A DNA stretch of 42,527 bases from CAZVXI01 sp964631295 (GTDB lineage: Bacteria > Planctomycetota > Phycisphaerae > Phycisphaerales > SM1A02): NCBI GenBank assembly GCA_964631295.1, contig CAZVXI010000004.1, positions 1-42,527 on the forward strand. The letters run 5' to 3'. Below are positions 33,988-42,527 of this stretch, in pieces. Every line of letters starts with the position of its first letter. Position 1 is the first letter of the stretch. The notes beneath the pieces were generated by a model. The model was not told the origin of the DNA, ran no database searches, and saw only the letters and a program-made list of their open reading frames with translations. Both the position numbers and the translations under genes were made by a program.

Positions 33988-34016
33988 TTGCCTGCGAGGT
34001 CGATAACAGGTATCCT
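33988..34016 (+). promoter_or_regulatory. Probable infC promoter
   Basis: TTGCCT (33988-33993), a 17-base spacer and TATCCT (34011-34016) resemble the promoters of thrS and guaA in this window. The leader to the start of infC would be about 235 bases; I see no clear terminator or known riboswitch in it. Confidence 0.5.
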
Positions 34017-34256
34017 GTAATCAGTTGCCGTGTTCTGCGGCAGGATTTTCTGGACCGCCGGAGATAGCTCCTTCAAGAGCCAACATCCATGTCGATCCCT
34101 TCGAGACGCCGGTAGTCGATGACTCCCGTCTGTGCGTCATCCCGATATGCCAACCCGCCACGTACAGCCGCCCGATCGCGGCTCATGTTACGTGGTTCCA
34201 TAATGATCGCGGCCAGCGGTCATCATCTGTACGTCTGTTTCACTGGAGATTAACCC

Positions 34257-34928
34257 ATCGCACGTCGCCGCTTCTATCGACCTCAGGACAATGTTCGCCG
34301 CGGACCGCGCATGAACGGCCTGATCCGTATCAGTCCAATCCGCCTCATCGATGAGAATGACGAGATGGTGGGTGTCGTGGAGACTTCTGAAGCTCTTCGC
34401 CGCGCTCAGGAGGCGGGGCTTGATCTTGTTGAAGTCTCACCAGACTCGTCGCCGCCGGTGTGTCGAATTCTCGACTACGGCAAGTTCAAATATGACCAGT
34501 CCAAAAAGGAAAAGGCCCAGCGTGCGAAGTCCAAGTCGGCGGAGATGAAAGAAGTGCGGCTGGGGCGGTCCATGAAGATCGACCCGCACGACATTCAGAT
34601 TCGGCTCAACAAGGCGCGACAGTTTCTCATGGACGGCCACAAGGTTCAGATCGTGCAGAACTTCCGAGGACGCGAGATGATGCACCGCGGTCGCGGCGAC
34701 GACCGCATGAAGGACATCATCGGGACGCTCGAAGACATCAGCAAGGTGGAGATGCCACCTCGCATGGCCGGCCGCCGGATGACAATGATCCTCGCCCCGG
34801 ACAAAGCCAAAATCGAGGGCATCAAGCGACGGCAGCAGGCCGAGAAAGATGCCTCGTCGCAGAAGGACAGCAAGGCTGCGGAGACAGACGAGAAGTCGGC
34901 GCATCCATCCGAAGCCAATGCATCATGA
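34257..34928 (+). CDS. infC: Translation initiation factor IF-3, AUC start
   Basis: A 223-residue IF-3, which binds the 30S subunit and discriminates start codons. The family sequence runs from IARRRFYRPQDNVRRGPR through RLIDENDEMVGVV, EVSPDSSPPVCRILDYGKFKYD and MKIDPHDIQIRLNKARQFL to a Lys/Ser-rich tail. The first ATG (34311) lies 18 codons too late, while the ATC at 34257 has GGAG 8 bases upstream and gives an N-terminus like other IF-3 proteins. A rare AUC or AUU start is well known for infC and permits autoregulation by IF-3 itself. The next gene overlaps its stop codon in ATGA. The usual rpmI-rplT neighbours are absent. Confidence 0.9.
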   Translation: MARRRFYRPQDNVRRGPRMNGLIRISPIRLIDENDEMVGVVETSEALRRAQEAGLDLVEVSPDSSPPVCRILDYGKFKYDQSKKEKAQRAKSKSAEMKEVRLGRSMKIDPHDIQIRLNKARQFLMDGHKVQIVQNFRGREMMHRGRGDDRMKDIIGTLEDISKVEMPPRMAGRRMTMILAPDKAKIEGIKRRQQAEKDASSQKDSKAAETDEKSAHPSEANAS

Positions 34929-36424
34929 CCGCGATGAGATCAAGAACGGGACATGTCGAGGAGGGCAATGTGCTTCAGTTTCAGTTGATCCCAATGGCCC
35001 TGCTCGTGCTGCTTTCAGCGAGCATGACCCGCGCGCAAGATGGCTCCGCGCCCAGAGCGCACAAGACGGACGAGCTGACCACGCACGGTGAACCGCGACC
35101 ATTGTCGGCCGGCGCGATAACTCATGACTGGCCCGGCCTGCTTGGGCCCGGCCAGAACGGTCACTGCACTGAAACTCCGCTGCGAACGGACTTCGAAGCC
35201 GATCCACCATCCCTGCTGTGGACCTACGACACGGGGAACGGATATGCGGCGCCCGCAATCGCCGACGGCAAGCTTGTGCTCGCGCATCGTGATGGCAGCG
35301 GCATGCACCTTGATTGCCTCGATGCAGAGACAGGCATGCGCTACTGGCGGCACACGCACCCGTGCGACTTCCGCGGTGAGTACATTTCCGACAATGGGCC
35401 GCGAGCCGCGCCAGTCATCGCGGACGGCAAAGTCTTCTTCCACAGCGTGGGAGGACCGCTGTTCTGCCTTGACCTCTCAGATGGCAGTGTCATTTGGCAT
35501 CGAAACCCGACTGAAGAGTTCAACGTGCCGGACCAGTTTTTCGGCGTCGTGCCCAGCCTGCTTGTACTCAACAACATGCTCATCCAGAATGTTGGCGGCG
35601 CCAACATGGGTGCAAGTGTTGTCGCCTTTGATACACAGACTGGCAACGTCATTTGGAAAGCTGGCTCGAAGTGGGGCCCGTCGTGTGCCTCACCGGTCGC
35701 TGGTATGCTCCACGGCAAAGAGCACGTGTTTGTCGTAACGGGTGGTAAGACACGGCCACCCACCGGCGGTTTGCTGGTGATCGATCCTTCAGACGGTCGT
35801 GTTGTGCTGGAACATCCTTTCCGCAGCCGGACTTTCGAGTCTGTCAACGGTTCAAATCCCGTGGTTGTTGAAGAGGGCGCGGTATATCTGACGGCCTCCT
35901 ACGGTGTCGGCACAGCGCGCGTCAACATCGCCTCCGACGGCACGTTCGAGCAGGTGTGGAAGAATCGCCGTGTCGGTGTGCAGTTCTCCACACCACTGGT
36001 CGTCGGCGGGTATCTGTACCTCATCGATGGTCGCTCTGATCGTGCGGGTGCCATGGTGTGTCTTGATCTGACCACAGGTGCGGAGCGCTCGCGAACGGAC
36101 ATCGTGTGGGATGAAGAACTCCTGTACAACGGCGAGTTGCAGACAGTACCGATGTCGATCGGTGAGGGATCGATGCTGTACGTCGAGGGGCGGGCTCTCG
36201 TACTCGGCGATAATGGCCATTTGTTGTGGGTCGATCTTGATCCGGCGGGCGCGAGGGTCACTGGGCGGGTATCGCTCTTCCGGGCAAATGAGACTTGGAC
36301 TCCACCTGCGATCAGCCATGGACTGCTCTATGTGTGCCAGAACCGCCGGGAGCGATTCGGGAACGATCGGCAGCCTGCCAGATTGTTGTGCTTTGATCTT
36401 CGAAAGTCGGATTCTGACGGCTGA
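34925..36424 (+). CDS. PQQ-like beta-propeller protein, exported
   Basis: A 499-residue protein with a hydrophobic signal segment (LIPMALLVLLSASMTRAQ) and a propeller of the PQQ-like or BamB-like kind: GYAAPAIADGKLVLAHRD, LDCLDAETGMRYWRH, RAAPVIADGKVFFHSVGG, LDLSDGSVIWHRN, VAFDTQTGNVIWKAGS and CLDLTTGAERSR are blade motifs. No catalytic motif of quinoprotein dehydrogenases is visible, so a binding or scaffold role is likely. The ATG at 34925 overlaps the infC stop (ATGA), which would couple translation; a GTG at 34970 has a better site (GAGGAGG) and gives a shorter signal peptide, so the start is uncertain. A terminator follows at 36537. Confidence 0.82.
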   Translation: MTAMRSRTGHVEEGNVLQFQLIPMALLVLLSASMTRAQDGSAPRAHKTDELTTHGEPRPLSAGAITHDWPGLLGPGQNGHCTETPLRTDFEADPPSLLWTYDTGNGYAAPAIADGKLVLAHRDGSGMHLDCLDAETGMRYWRHTHPCDFRGEYISDNGPRAAPVIADGKVFFHSVGGPLFCLDLSDGSVIWHRNPTEEFNVPDQFFGVVPSLLVLNNMLIQNVGGANMGASVVAFDTQTGNVIWKAGSKWGPSCASPVAGMLHGKEHVFVVTGGKTRPPTGGLLVIDPSDGRVVLEHPFRSRTFESVNGSNPVVVEEGAVYLTASYGVGTARVNIASDGTFEQVWKNRRVGVQFSTPLVVGGYLYLIDGRSDRAGAMVCLDLTTGAERSRTDIVWDEELLYNGELQTVPMSIGEGSMLYVEGRALVLGDNGHLLWVDLDPAGARVTGRVSLFRANETWTPPAISHGLLYVCQNRRERFGNDRQPARLLCFDLRKSDSDG

Positions 36425-36536
36425 GCAGGTCCCCAACATGCCAACGCGCGGGGATCGCACTGCGTTCGCCGTTCGGGAGACTTCCCAGGGTATCGAGAGG
36501 GAGCAGGCCGTCCCAGGCGCTCGTTTGGGATCGCTT

Positions 36537-36583
36537 ACAGAGCCCGAAACCGGGGCCAGGTGTTCAGCGATGCTCTGTTTTTT
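36537..36583 (+). terminator. Likely terminator of the PQQ-propeller gene
   Basis: ACAGAGC (36537-36543) pairs with GCTCTGT (36572-36578), followed by a run of six T. The loop is 28 bases and may fold further. It lies 112 bases after the stop at 36424. The rest of 36425-36813 contains no gene I can see. Confidence 0.5.
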
Positions 36584-36813
36584 GTTCAGAAATCACCGGC
36601 CAGTGACATTTTTGCCCTTTCTCCGACTTTTCGGTGGAAGATTGGCAACTCTCGTGCGTCAAATCCGATAGACAAATGGCGAAGGCACCCCACCGGGGCA
36701 GCACAAGACTCCATGATTGAGACTTGATTCACGACCGAGAATGGTCGTTTCCGGTGCACGTGCGCTCAGTGAAGATCAGTTACGAGGGAAGCCTCAGGGG
36801 AGGTTGGAAAACA

Positions 36814-37578
36814 ATGACACGCATCGGAATTATCTCAGATCTGCATGGAAACCTGCACGCGACGCTGGCCGTCCTCGCCCGCCTCAACGAGATGGGCGTC
36901 AATGACATCGTTTGCCTCGGCGACGTTGTCGGGTATGGCCCTGCTCCGGACAAGTGCCTGGAGCTGGTTGAGACAAACTGCTCAGTCTGCATTCGAGGGA
37001 ACCACGAGGAGGCTGTGCTGGATCCGACGCGGGTTGCAGGGTTCAACTCCATGGCCCGCCATGCACTGCGATGGACACGCAACATCCTCGGCCAGCGGCA
37101 CACGAAGATGATCACTGCGATGCCGCTGGTCGAATACATCGATGAATCGGTCATGTGCATCCACGACTGCCCAACCCCGGCATCCAACTCGTACGTACAC
37201 GACTCAGTGATGGCAACCCGGGCATTCCGAGGCTTCGACACGCAGATTTGCCTGATCGGCCACACGCATGTACCTGCGATGTTCGAGGTTGCCTCGCTCA
37301 ATCCCGAAGATGAACTCGCGCCAGCCGACATCGCGTCATTCACGCCAGTTGATGGTGTCGAGATCATTCTGGAAGAAGATTGCCGTTATGTGCTGAATCC
37401 GGGATCAGTAGGCCAGCCTCGCGACAATGATCCGCGTGCGAGCTTCGCGGTGCTCGATCTTGACAGGCGACGGTATGTCGTTCATCGAGAAGAGTACGAC
37501 ATCGCTGCAGCGCGAAACGCATCGGAGCATGCGGGCCTGCCCGACCTGCTCGGCGAACGCCTTGCGATGGGTGCTTGA
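36814..37578 (+). CDS. Metallophosphoesterase, YfcE-like
   Basis: A 254-residue calcineurin-like phosphoesterase. All metal motifs are present: IISDLHGNLHA, LGDVVGYGPAPDKC, RGNHEEAV and LIGHTHVPAMFE, with VLNPGSVGQPRDNDPRASFAVLD at the C-terminal side. This order fits the YfcE/MJ0936-like group of small phosphodiesterases, whose natural substrate is often unknown. The ATG at 36814 gives the usual start (MTRIGIISDLHGN), and GGGGAGG lies 10-16 bases upstream. The frame is open 30 codons further back but does not match the family. It is monocistronic, with its own downstream terminator at 37788. Confidence 0.92.
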   Translation: MTRIGIISDLHGNLHATLAVLARLNEMGVNDIVCLGDVVGYGPAPDKCLELVETNCSVCIRGNHEEAVLDPTRVAGFNSMARHALRWTRNILGQRHTKMITAMPLVEYIDESVMCIHDCPTPASNSYVHDSVMATRAFRGFDTQICLIGHTHVPAMFEVASLNPEDELAPADIASFTPVDGVEIILEEDCRYVLNPGSVGQPRDNDPRASFAVLDLDRRRYVVHREEYDIAAARNASEHAGLPDLLGERLAMGA

Positions 37579-37787
37579 CAGACGTTCCCACACGCGACGC
37601 GCGCTGTTGACTCCCAGCAGCAGTGCACGTCGTCTTTCCTTCTCCACACTCCTCGTGGGCGACGAGAGGATTCCAAGACTGACGATCGCAACTTTCCTCC
37701 GAACCAGTTGTAGCGTCAGCGTCGAGGATGCGGAATCGAGACCCCGCACCTTGATGACTTCTGAGGGTCCAGCAACCCCACACGTCG

Positions 37788-37828
37788 CACCCCGGCCGTC
37801 GCCCGATTCGCCGGGGTGTGCTTTTGTT
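37788..37828 (+). terminator. Possible terminator downstream of the phosphoesterase gene
   Basis: CACCCCGG (37788-37795) pairs with CCGGGGTG (37811-37818); TGCTTTTGTT follows. It is 210 bases after the stop at 37578, with no gene in between, and just before the end of the convergent MATE gene at 37828. Confidence 0.6.
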
Positions 37829-39420
37829 CAAACTTCCAGGTTTTTCCAGCCGCCATGGATAAAGCGAGCGCTGAACAGCGCGGCGCGCACTGCAAACTCG
37901 CCGCTCAATGCGATCCACACTCCTGGCAGACCCATGTCGAACGTCACGCCGAGCAAATAGGCAGCCGGCAGGCGAACGGCGTAGCTTGAGAACGTCGTGA
38001 TGATGAACGTCCACTTCGTATCGCCCACACCGCGCAGCCCCTGCCGCACAACCATGGTAATCGCGAAGAACAACTGCATGACGCCGCAGATCGCAAGCAG
38101 CTTGGGCGTGTTCTCAAGGTGAACTTCCTGCGTGCTCACGAGAGAGGTGAGCCATTCACCCTGAAAGAAAAACAGTACGCCGAGCGCTGTCATCACGACA
38201 ACGCCGATTCCGGTGCATGCAACCACTGCCTTCTGCGCCATGCGAGGGTTGGACGCACCGAGGTATTGCCCAGCCAGCGCCCCCGCCGCGGTGCCGATCG
38301 CAAACCCGGGCATGAAACTGAATGCCTCCCACTGCACTGCAATCACATGCGCGCCGACAAGTCCCTCGCCGCCGGTGCCCGTCACGGCGATGACGCCGAT
38401 CACCATCAGCACAAACAGATTGACCGCCCACATCGAGATACCTTCACAGAAGTTCGGCACGCCGATGCGGACAATGCGCTTGATCATGAGCGGATTGAAC
38501 GGCAGGTCGCGCTTCTCAAGTCGCAGGTCTTTCACGCCTCGAATCATGACCGCGAGCGTCGCGAGCCCTCCGACAACGTAGGCGATGGATGAACCAGCAG
38601 CAATCCCGGCGACATGCCAGTCAAGATCAAGCGGATTCTCGATCACGCGCCCCTGCAGCTTGAGATCTACGCCACTGAGCAGAAACGACATCGTAATGTT
38701 CACAAAGTTGATGCTGATCGCGATGATCGACGGCCAAGTGGTCTCACCGGCACCGTGCAGGCACATGCCACCGGCGATCATCAGCGCGCAGGCCGGCATA
38801 GACAGCGAGAGAACTTGAATGTACGTGATGCAGTGCTCGGTCGCTTCCGGAGACAGTTGGCAGATGGCTGCAAGTGGCGACGCGATGAGCCACAGAGTCA
38901 CACCCACAACTGTGCCCCAGACGAGCGAAATCGCTACTGCCTGCCCGAGTGCGTGATGCCCCTCGCGTGTATCGCCTCGCCCCATCGCTCGGGCGATGAT
39001 CGCCTGCCCGCCGATACCAAGGCCAGCCATCGCGATTCCCACGAACCAGCCGATATAGGAGCCGATGCCAAGTCCATCCATGGCCGGGACCACCATCTGC
39101 TCTGGGAGCGAGCCGGCAATGATCTTGTCGAACATACCAACGCACGCCTGCATGGTCTGTTGAAGCAGCACCGGTGCGGCGAGTATCCAGATGGCTGCCC
39201 ACATCGTCTTGCCCGCGAGTTTCCCGGATCGGATGACGCCTTCCTCAACAGCCTCCGTGGCGGCATCGATCTCAGCAACCCCCATTTCATCGCACAGGTC
39301 GGCATCAACGTGCGCAGGATCATCGGTCGGGGAAATCCCACCGGGTGGCATCTGATCAGAGCCGGAGTCGAAATCTCTTGGCTGGTCCGTCAACGGACGC
39401 GATTGTAGGCCGGGCCGCAT
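37828..39420 (-). CDS. MATE-family efflux transporter
   Basis: A 530-residue protein of the multidrug and toxic compound extrusion family, which exports cationic compounds using a Na+ or H+ gradient. About twelve membrane helices are seen in two similar halves: APVLLQQTMQACVGMFDKIIAGSLP and GWFVGIAMAGLGIGGQAIIARAMGRGD begin the first, and IGVPNFCEGISMWAVNLFVLMV and GFAIGTAAGALAGQYLGASNPRMA the second. A hydrophilic N-terminus of about 65 residues, Asp/Glu-rich, is longer than usual, so a later start (the Met at about 24) is possible. The ATG at 39420 has no clear binding site. It follows the dehydrogenase gene by 23 bases on the same strand. Confidence 0.9.
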   Translation of the reverse strand: MRPGLQSRPLTDQPRDFDSGSDQMPPGGISPTDDPAHVDADLCDEMGVAEIDAATEAVEEGVIRSGKLAGKTMWAAIWILAAPVLLQQTMQACVGMFDKIIAGSLPEQMVVPAMDGLGIGSYIGWFVGIAMAGLGIGGQAIIARAMGRGDTREGHHALGQAVAISLVWGTVVGVTLWLIASPLAAICQLSPEATEHCITYIQVLSLSMPACALMIAGGMCLHGAGETTWPSIIAISINFVNITMSFLLSGVDLKLQGRVIENPLDLDWHVAGIAAGSSIAYVVGGLATLAVMIRGVKDLRLEKRDLPFNPLMIKRIVRIGVPNFCEGISMWAVNLFVLMVIGVIAVTGTGGEGLVGAHVIAVQWEAFSFMPGFAIGTAAGALAGQYLGASNPRMAQKAVVACTGIGVVVMTALGVLFFFQGEWLTSLVSTQEVHLENTPKLLAICGVMQLFFAITMVVRQGLRGVGDTKWTFIITTFSSYAVRLPAAYLLGVTFDMGLPGVWIALSGEFAVRAALFSARFIHGGWKNLEV

Positions 39421-39443
39421 GCGCTGCTGCAGGCCATGGGCGC

Positions 39444-40418
39444 TCAGATGTCGACCATCACACCAATCACGCCGGGCGCGCGCGTCGCGTTGAGAATGCC
39501 AACACCATCGTCGAGTCTCATCCGGCGTGTGATCAATGGCAGGACGTCAACGTCCTGTCGCGCAATGGCTGCCAGCCCCTCGGCAGGATTGCCCGCCCAG
39601 CAACCGCGCATGCGCACTTCGTTGAGAACGACCGATGACATGTCGAACGATTCGGTCATCGCGAGAGAGCCAAGTGATCGGAGAATCACCATCCCGCGTG
39701 GCCGAACCATGCGCAACGCTTCGGCAAGTCCATCTGCCGAGCCAGTACATTCCACGATGACATCCTGATCGCCGCGCCTTCCGACATCTGCAATGGATCG
39801 GTGCTTGATGGACCACCTCTCACAAATCGCTAGGTTGCGTTCGTGCCAGCCCACGACGCGGACTGCTGCGTTCATCTTCGCGAGTATCTGTGCTGCGAGC
39901 AATCCGGTCAGCGTGTCGCCAAGCACGGTGATGTACGGCTTGGCTTCCACCGTGACCTGGCGAGCCGTCTGAAGTGCGGCTGCGACATGGGATGCAAACG
40001 CAGCACGATCATCGTCAATCTCGTCCGGCACATTTGTGATGCTGCTGCTCGGCATCGCAATGCGTTCGGCAAGGCATCCGTGCCGACCATGCAGCCCAAG
40101 AACCGTGCGCTCACGACAATGGACGCGCAAGCCGGATCTGCACAGTTCACACGTGCCGCACGACGTCATCCTCGCGCCAACGACACGCGCGTTTTTTCCG
40201 GGGAGTCCAGGGAATGAGTCATCTGCCGTCTCGATCATCCCAACAAAGGATCCTCCGAGCACACCCTCGAACCCGAACTGCCCTGCGCTGATGAGCGCAT
40301 CCTCCGCCGTCAGGATGACGCGACGCGGACGAAGCATGACATCGCCCGGTTGAGCGACCGGGTCGACCCATGTGGATTCGTATCGGACCTGCTGATCTCG
40401 TCGAACGAGTGCGCGCAT
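39444..40418 (-). CDS. MDR-family dehydrogenase lacking catalytic zinc ligands
   Basis: A 324-residue medium-chain dehydrogenase/reductase. The structural zinc loop is intact (CGTCELCRSGLRVHC, four Cys), and the Rossmann fold follows with ITVLGDTLTGLLAAQILAK and VVGWHERNLAICERW. Where zinc-dependent relatives have a Cys and then GHE, this protein reads ALISAGQFGF and LGGSFVGMIE, so the catalytic Cys, His and Glu are replaced. It could be a zinc-independent reductase or an inactive homolog; its substrate is unknown. The ATG at 40418 matches family starts (MRALVRRDQQ); the frame is open further upstream. The HEAT lipoprotein gene upstream ends 61 bases before it; the MATE gene follows after 23 bases. 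Confidence 0.85.
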   Translation of the reverse strand: MRALVRRDQQVRYESTWVDPVAQPGDVMLRPRRVILTAEDALISAGQFGFEGVLGGSFVGMIETADDSFPGLPGKNARVVGARMTSCGTCELCRSGLRVHCRERTVLGLHGRHGCLAERIAMPSSSITNVPDEIDDDRAAFASHVAAALQTARQVTVEAKPYITVLGDTLTGLLAAQILAKMNAAVRVVGWHERNLAICERWSIKHRSIADVGRRGDQDVIVECTGSADGLAEALRMVRPRGMVILRSLGSLAMTESFDMSSVVLNEVRMRGCWAGNPAEGLAAIARQDVDVLPLITRRMRLDDGVGILNATRAPGVIGVMVDI

Positions 40419-40479
40419 CTCGGAATCATCGCCCGACTGGCGGGCGGGCGTGAGCGAGATTCGCAGCCGCGCGCGGGTT

Positions 40480-41346
40480 CTATGAGCCGGAGGCTCCCTG
40501 ATCGGAAGAGTCGTCACCGCTGGGGCTCTCATCGTCCCAGGTCGTGCGCTGCTGGTCCTGTGTCAGACCCGCGGGAATGCCCGGCTGTTCTCGGATCGGC
40601 TGGGTCCAGAAAGCAAGCTGTTCCCACCACGCCTCGTTCCGTGAGTACGTGGGATAGCGGTAATCCACCGCGGCTTGGAATGGGTCGCTCCCCGACGCAA
40701 CCTGTGCGTCGTACCATGCGAGCCAATGCGCGGGGATGCCATCGAACGACTGGGCGGTCAGCGCGGTCAGCGCGTTCTCCGCAGTCACGTTGACGGCGAG
40801 TTCACGCGACGAGAGGGCCTGCACCAGCCCCTGAAAGACACGGTCCTCGGGGTATTGCGCCAATGCTGTCGCGGAGGCAATGCGCACATCCGAGTCCTCC
40901 GCAGGCTCACCGAGAACCGTCAACAGATTCGTCACCACAGAAGGATCGTGAAGTCGCTGGAGGCCTTTTGCCGCCTCCCAGCGAACCTGCCTGTTCTCGT
41001 GCTCAAGATGGCCTGCGATCGCTGCTGCGTCAGAGACATCGCCATGCCGCGCGAGCGCCCGGACTGCCACCGCCAGCACAAGCGGGTTCGTTTCGTCTTC
41101 CACCATCTGCCGATACGCTTCCACGTAGGGCGGGGCACCGCCAAAGTCGCTGTTGGCCAGCAGAACCGTGCCGCGCCTGCGATTGTCCGCGTTGTACTTA
41201 TCGAACATCATCTCCGCAGCCTCAAGAGGCGACGGCGTGGACAGCGACTCACTGAGGTCTGTGAAGTCCTGTGAGATCGTTTCGCATCCAGCGAGCGTGA
41301 TCAGCATGGTCGGAAGCAGTAAGACGTGCGCGCGGGTCCATCCCAT
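40480..41346 (-). CDS. HEAT-repeat lipoprotein
   Basis: A 288-residue protein. MGWTRAHVLLLPTMLITLAGC is a lipoprotein signal with Cys21 lipidated. The mature part contains HEAT/PBS-type helical repeats: LAVAVRALARHGDVSDAAAI, VRWEAAKGLQRLHDPSVV, VRIASATALAQYPEDRVFQGL and a further pair before IPAHWLAWYDAQ. HEAT repeats mediate protein contacts; no enzymatic motif is seen. The C-terminal 50 residues are Gln/Ser/Asp-rich. GGAGG lies 9 bases before the ATG at 41346, which decides the start. It is distinct from, but related in type to, the lipoprotein at 19685. It lies 67 bases after the edge-truncated membrane protein gene. Confidence 0.85.
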   Translation of the reverse strand: MGWTRAHVLLLPTMLITLAGCETISQDFTDLSESLSTPSPLEAAEMMFDKYNADNRRRGTVLLANSDFGGAPPYVEAYRQMVEDETNPLVLAVAVRALARHGDVSDAAAIAGHLEHENRQVRWEAAKGLQRLHDPSVVTNLLTVLGEPAEDSDVRIASATALAQYPEDRVFQGLVQALSSRELAVNVTAENALTALTAQSFDGIPAHWLAWYDAQVASGSDPFQAAVDYRYPTYSRNEAWWEQLAFWTQPIREQPGIPAGLTQDQQRTTWDDESPSGDDSSDQGASGS

Positions 41347-41413
41347 CGAATCTGTCCTCCAGTGGCCATTGTAGTCATCGGCAGGATCGGCCGGGCACGG
41401 ACACTTCGGCACG

Positions 41414-42527
41414 TCACCCGCCGGTCTGAGAAGTGATCGCCGCCTCGGTGGCCCGAGTACGAAGGAGGTCAATCATCGACCGAACCTCATTCGCCATCTT
41501 CGTGTTGGGGAACTCGTTCATGATCGCTTGCCCGACGCGTGCCGCATCGTGCCATGCATGATCATTGACGGCTTGCTGGAACTCCCGACCAAGCCGCTCG
41601 CGTTGGCGGCTGACCACGTTCTGCGCGACCTCACCGAGTTGTTCCGCTTCCTCGCGGGTGAGATATTGATCGAGCAATCGCAGCAATTCCATCGCTTGGT
41701 CGAGGTCATCATGTGATGCAGCGTGCAGGAACTGCTGCTGGAGATTCTCCTTCTGCGATCGCTTTGCTGCGCCGATCCGGTCATGCAGACTCGTGTCGAT
41801 GATGAGATCGCCGTACCGATCATGAAGCGCGTCCGCCTGCTTTCTGGCACCAGCCCAGTTGCCGCCTTGCAGGAGTTGCTCGAAAGCAGCGAGGTCCGAT
41901 TGAAATCGGTCATCGAGGGTCTGCCGCTGCGCACCTTCAATCGCAGCGCGTAGCTGCTGTGCCATCGGCCCCTCGTCGAGAATCACCTCAAGATCGTCGC
42001 AGAGTTGAGCCGCAGCATCGAACGCGCCGCGCGCGATCTCCTCCTGCACCGCCTGCCGAACAGCGGCAACATCGCGCTGCTTAAACAGCACGCGCTTTGC
42101 AGCATCAGAGAGCATTGCTGCGTCATGGAGTTGCCGAAGGAGATGTTCTGTTTGCGCCATCGCGGGTGTCGCGCGTGCAGGGCGAGGTGAATCCTGCAGG
42201 TTTATCGCAGCTCTGACGCTCGCCATGTGCTCGCTGAGAACAGCTGTCGAGCCAATGAGTGCGAGCAGCAGCCCGCCAGACAATCCGACGACCAGGTTGC
42301 CCGTCACCAGGGATGTTGTGATCAGCGCTGCGGCAAGCAGAAACTGTGCAGCGTAGATCGGCTCGATCCATCGTCCCTTGGCCAGGCCGAACACAGCGAC
42401 CGGCAAGAGAAGCACGCCCCCCGCCATTGCGATGAGCCCCCACGCCTCTGCGAGCCACAGCCCGCCGATGAGCAACTGCACCACGGCGCATCCGATCAAA
42501 ACCCAGTTGACCGCGTTCGCTCTCGTC
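41414..42527 (-). CDS. Membrane protein with long helical C-terminal domain (partial)
   Basis: The reading frame is open up to the window edge, so the N-terminus may lie outside. The visible 371 residues begin with about four hydrophobic segments (around CAVVQLLIGGLWLAEAW, GVLLLPVAVFGLAKG, FLLAAALITTSLVTG and LVVGLSGGLLLALIGS) and continue with a long alpha-helical, Gln/Glu/Ala-rich region resembling TPR-type or coiled-coil repeats (AAFEQLLQGGNWAGARKQADAL, AMELLRLLDQYLTREEAEQLGE, AARVGQAIMNEFPNTKMANEV). It ends at 41414. I do not recognise a named family; it may be a planctomycete envelope protein. Confidence 0.7.
   Translation of the reverse strand, partial: TRANAVNWVLIGCAVVQLLIGGLWLAEAWGLIAMAGGVLLLPVAVFGLAKGRWIEPIYAAQFLLAAALITTSLVTGNLVVGLSGGLLLALIGSTAVLSEHMASVRAAINLQDSPRPARATPAMAQTEHLLRQLHDAAMLSDAAKRVLFKQRDVAAVRQAVQEEIARGAFDAAAQLCDDLEVILDEGPMAQQLRAAIEGAQRQTLDDRFQSDLAAFEQLLQGGNWAGARKQADALHDRYGDLIIDTSLHDRIGAAKRSQKENLQQQFLHAASHDDLDQAMELLRLLDQYLTREEAEQLGEVAQNVVSRQRERLGREFQQAVNDHAWHDAARVGQAIMNEFPNTKMANEVRSMIDLLRTRATEAAITSQTGG

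Overview
The window looks like a chromosomal segment from a GC-rich, Gram-negative-type bacterium, most likely a planctomycete of the Phycisphaerae type. This is inferred from gene content only: a PadR regulator paired with a HAAS/STN membrane protein, a seven-repeat choice-of-anchor-like protein with thrombospondin type 3 calcium repeats, an FG-GAP repeat protein, a Met-rich secreted protein of planctomycete style, and an RsbW/STAS/MlaE cluster. I see no rRNA, tRNA, CRISPR array, phage or insertion sequence. Most genes are housekeeping or secreted-protein genes.

Layout. 1-702: non-coding, with REP-like hairpins. 703-1785 (+): YedE-type selenium transporter. 1931-6374 (-): secreted cyanophycinase-like peptidase, MgtE magnesium transporter, small membrane protein and NADP glutamate dehydrogenase; the last three are tightly packed. 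6478-7632 (+): chorismate mutase/prephenate dehydrogenase. 7633-19601 (-): a long same-strand run that reads, in transcription order, guaA, padR, HAAS-STN protein, a polysaccharide-export fragment, nadD, rimO, lipoprotein, cupin, two small lipoproteins and a fused 5-oxoprolinase. 19685-21841 (+): HEAT-like lipoprotein, RsbW-type kinase, STAS protein and MlaE permease. 21917-24757 (-): Met-rich secreted protein and HtrA-like protease. 24883-30149 (+): FG-GAP protein, repeat/TSP3 protein and DinB-like protein. 30150-31574 (-): PhoX-type protein. 31891-37578 (+): thrS, infC, PQQ-propeller protein and metallophosphoesterase. 37828-42527 (-): MATE transporter, zinc-less MDR dehydrogenase, HEAT lipoprotein and a membrane protein cut by the window edge.

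The most striking observation is the STAS gene at 20627-20974. Its reading frame is interrupted by one UGA at 20876, and the frame continues after it with a normal STAS C-terminus to a TAA stop. The UGA is followed by a potential bacterial SECIS-like hairpin: a 17-nt minihelix with a bulged U and a GGUC loop, 12 nt downstream of the UGA. With the YedE selenium transporter at the other end of the window, this suggests a selenocysteine-containing STAS (anti-anti-sigma or MlaB-like) protein. A recent nonsense mutation is the main alternative.

Other notable points are an AUC start codon for infC, a structured thrS leader, a broken polysaccharide-export gene directly after an in-frame TAA, two convergent gene pairs whose stop codons share the palindrome TGATCA, a perfect inverted repeat in front of padR, and an MDR dehydrogenase that has lost its catalytic zinc ligands but kept the structural zinc site.
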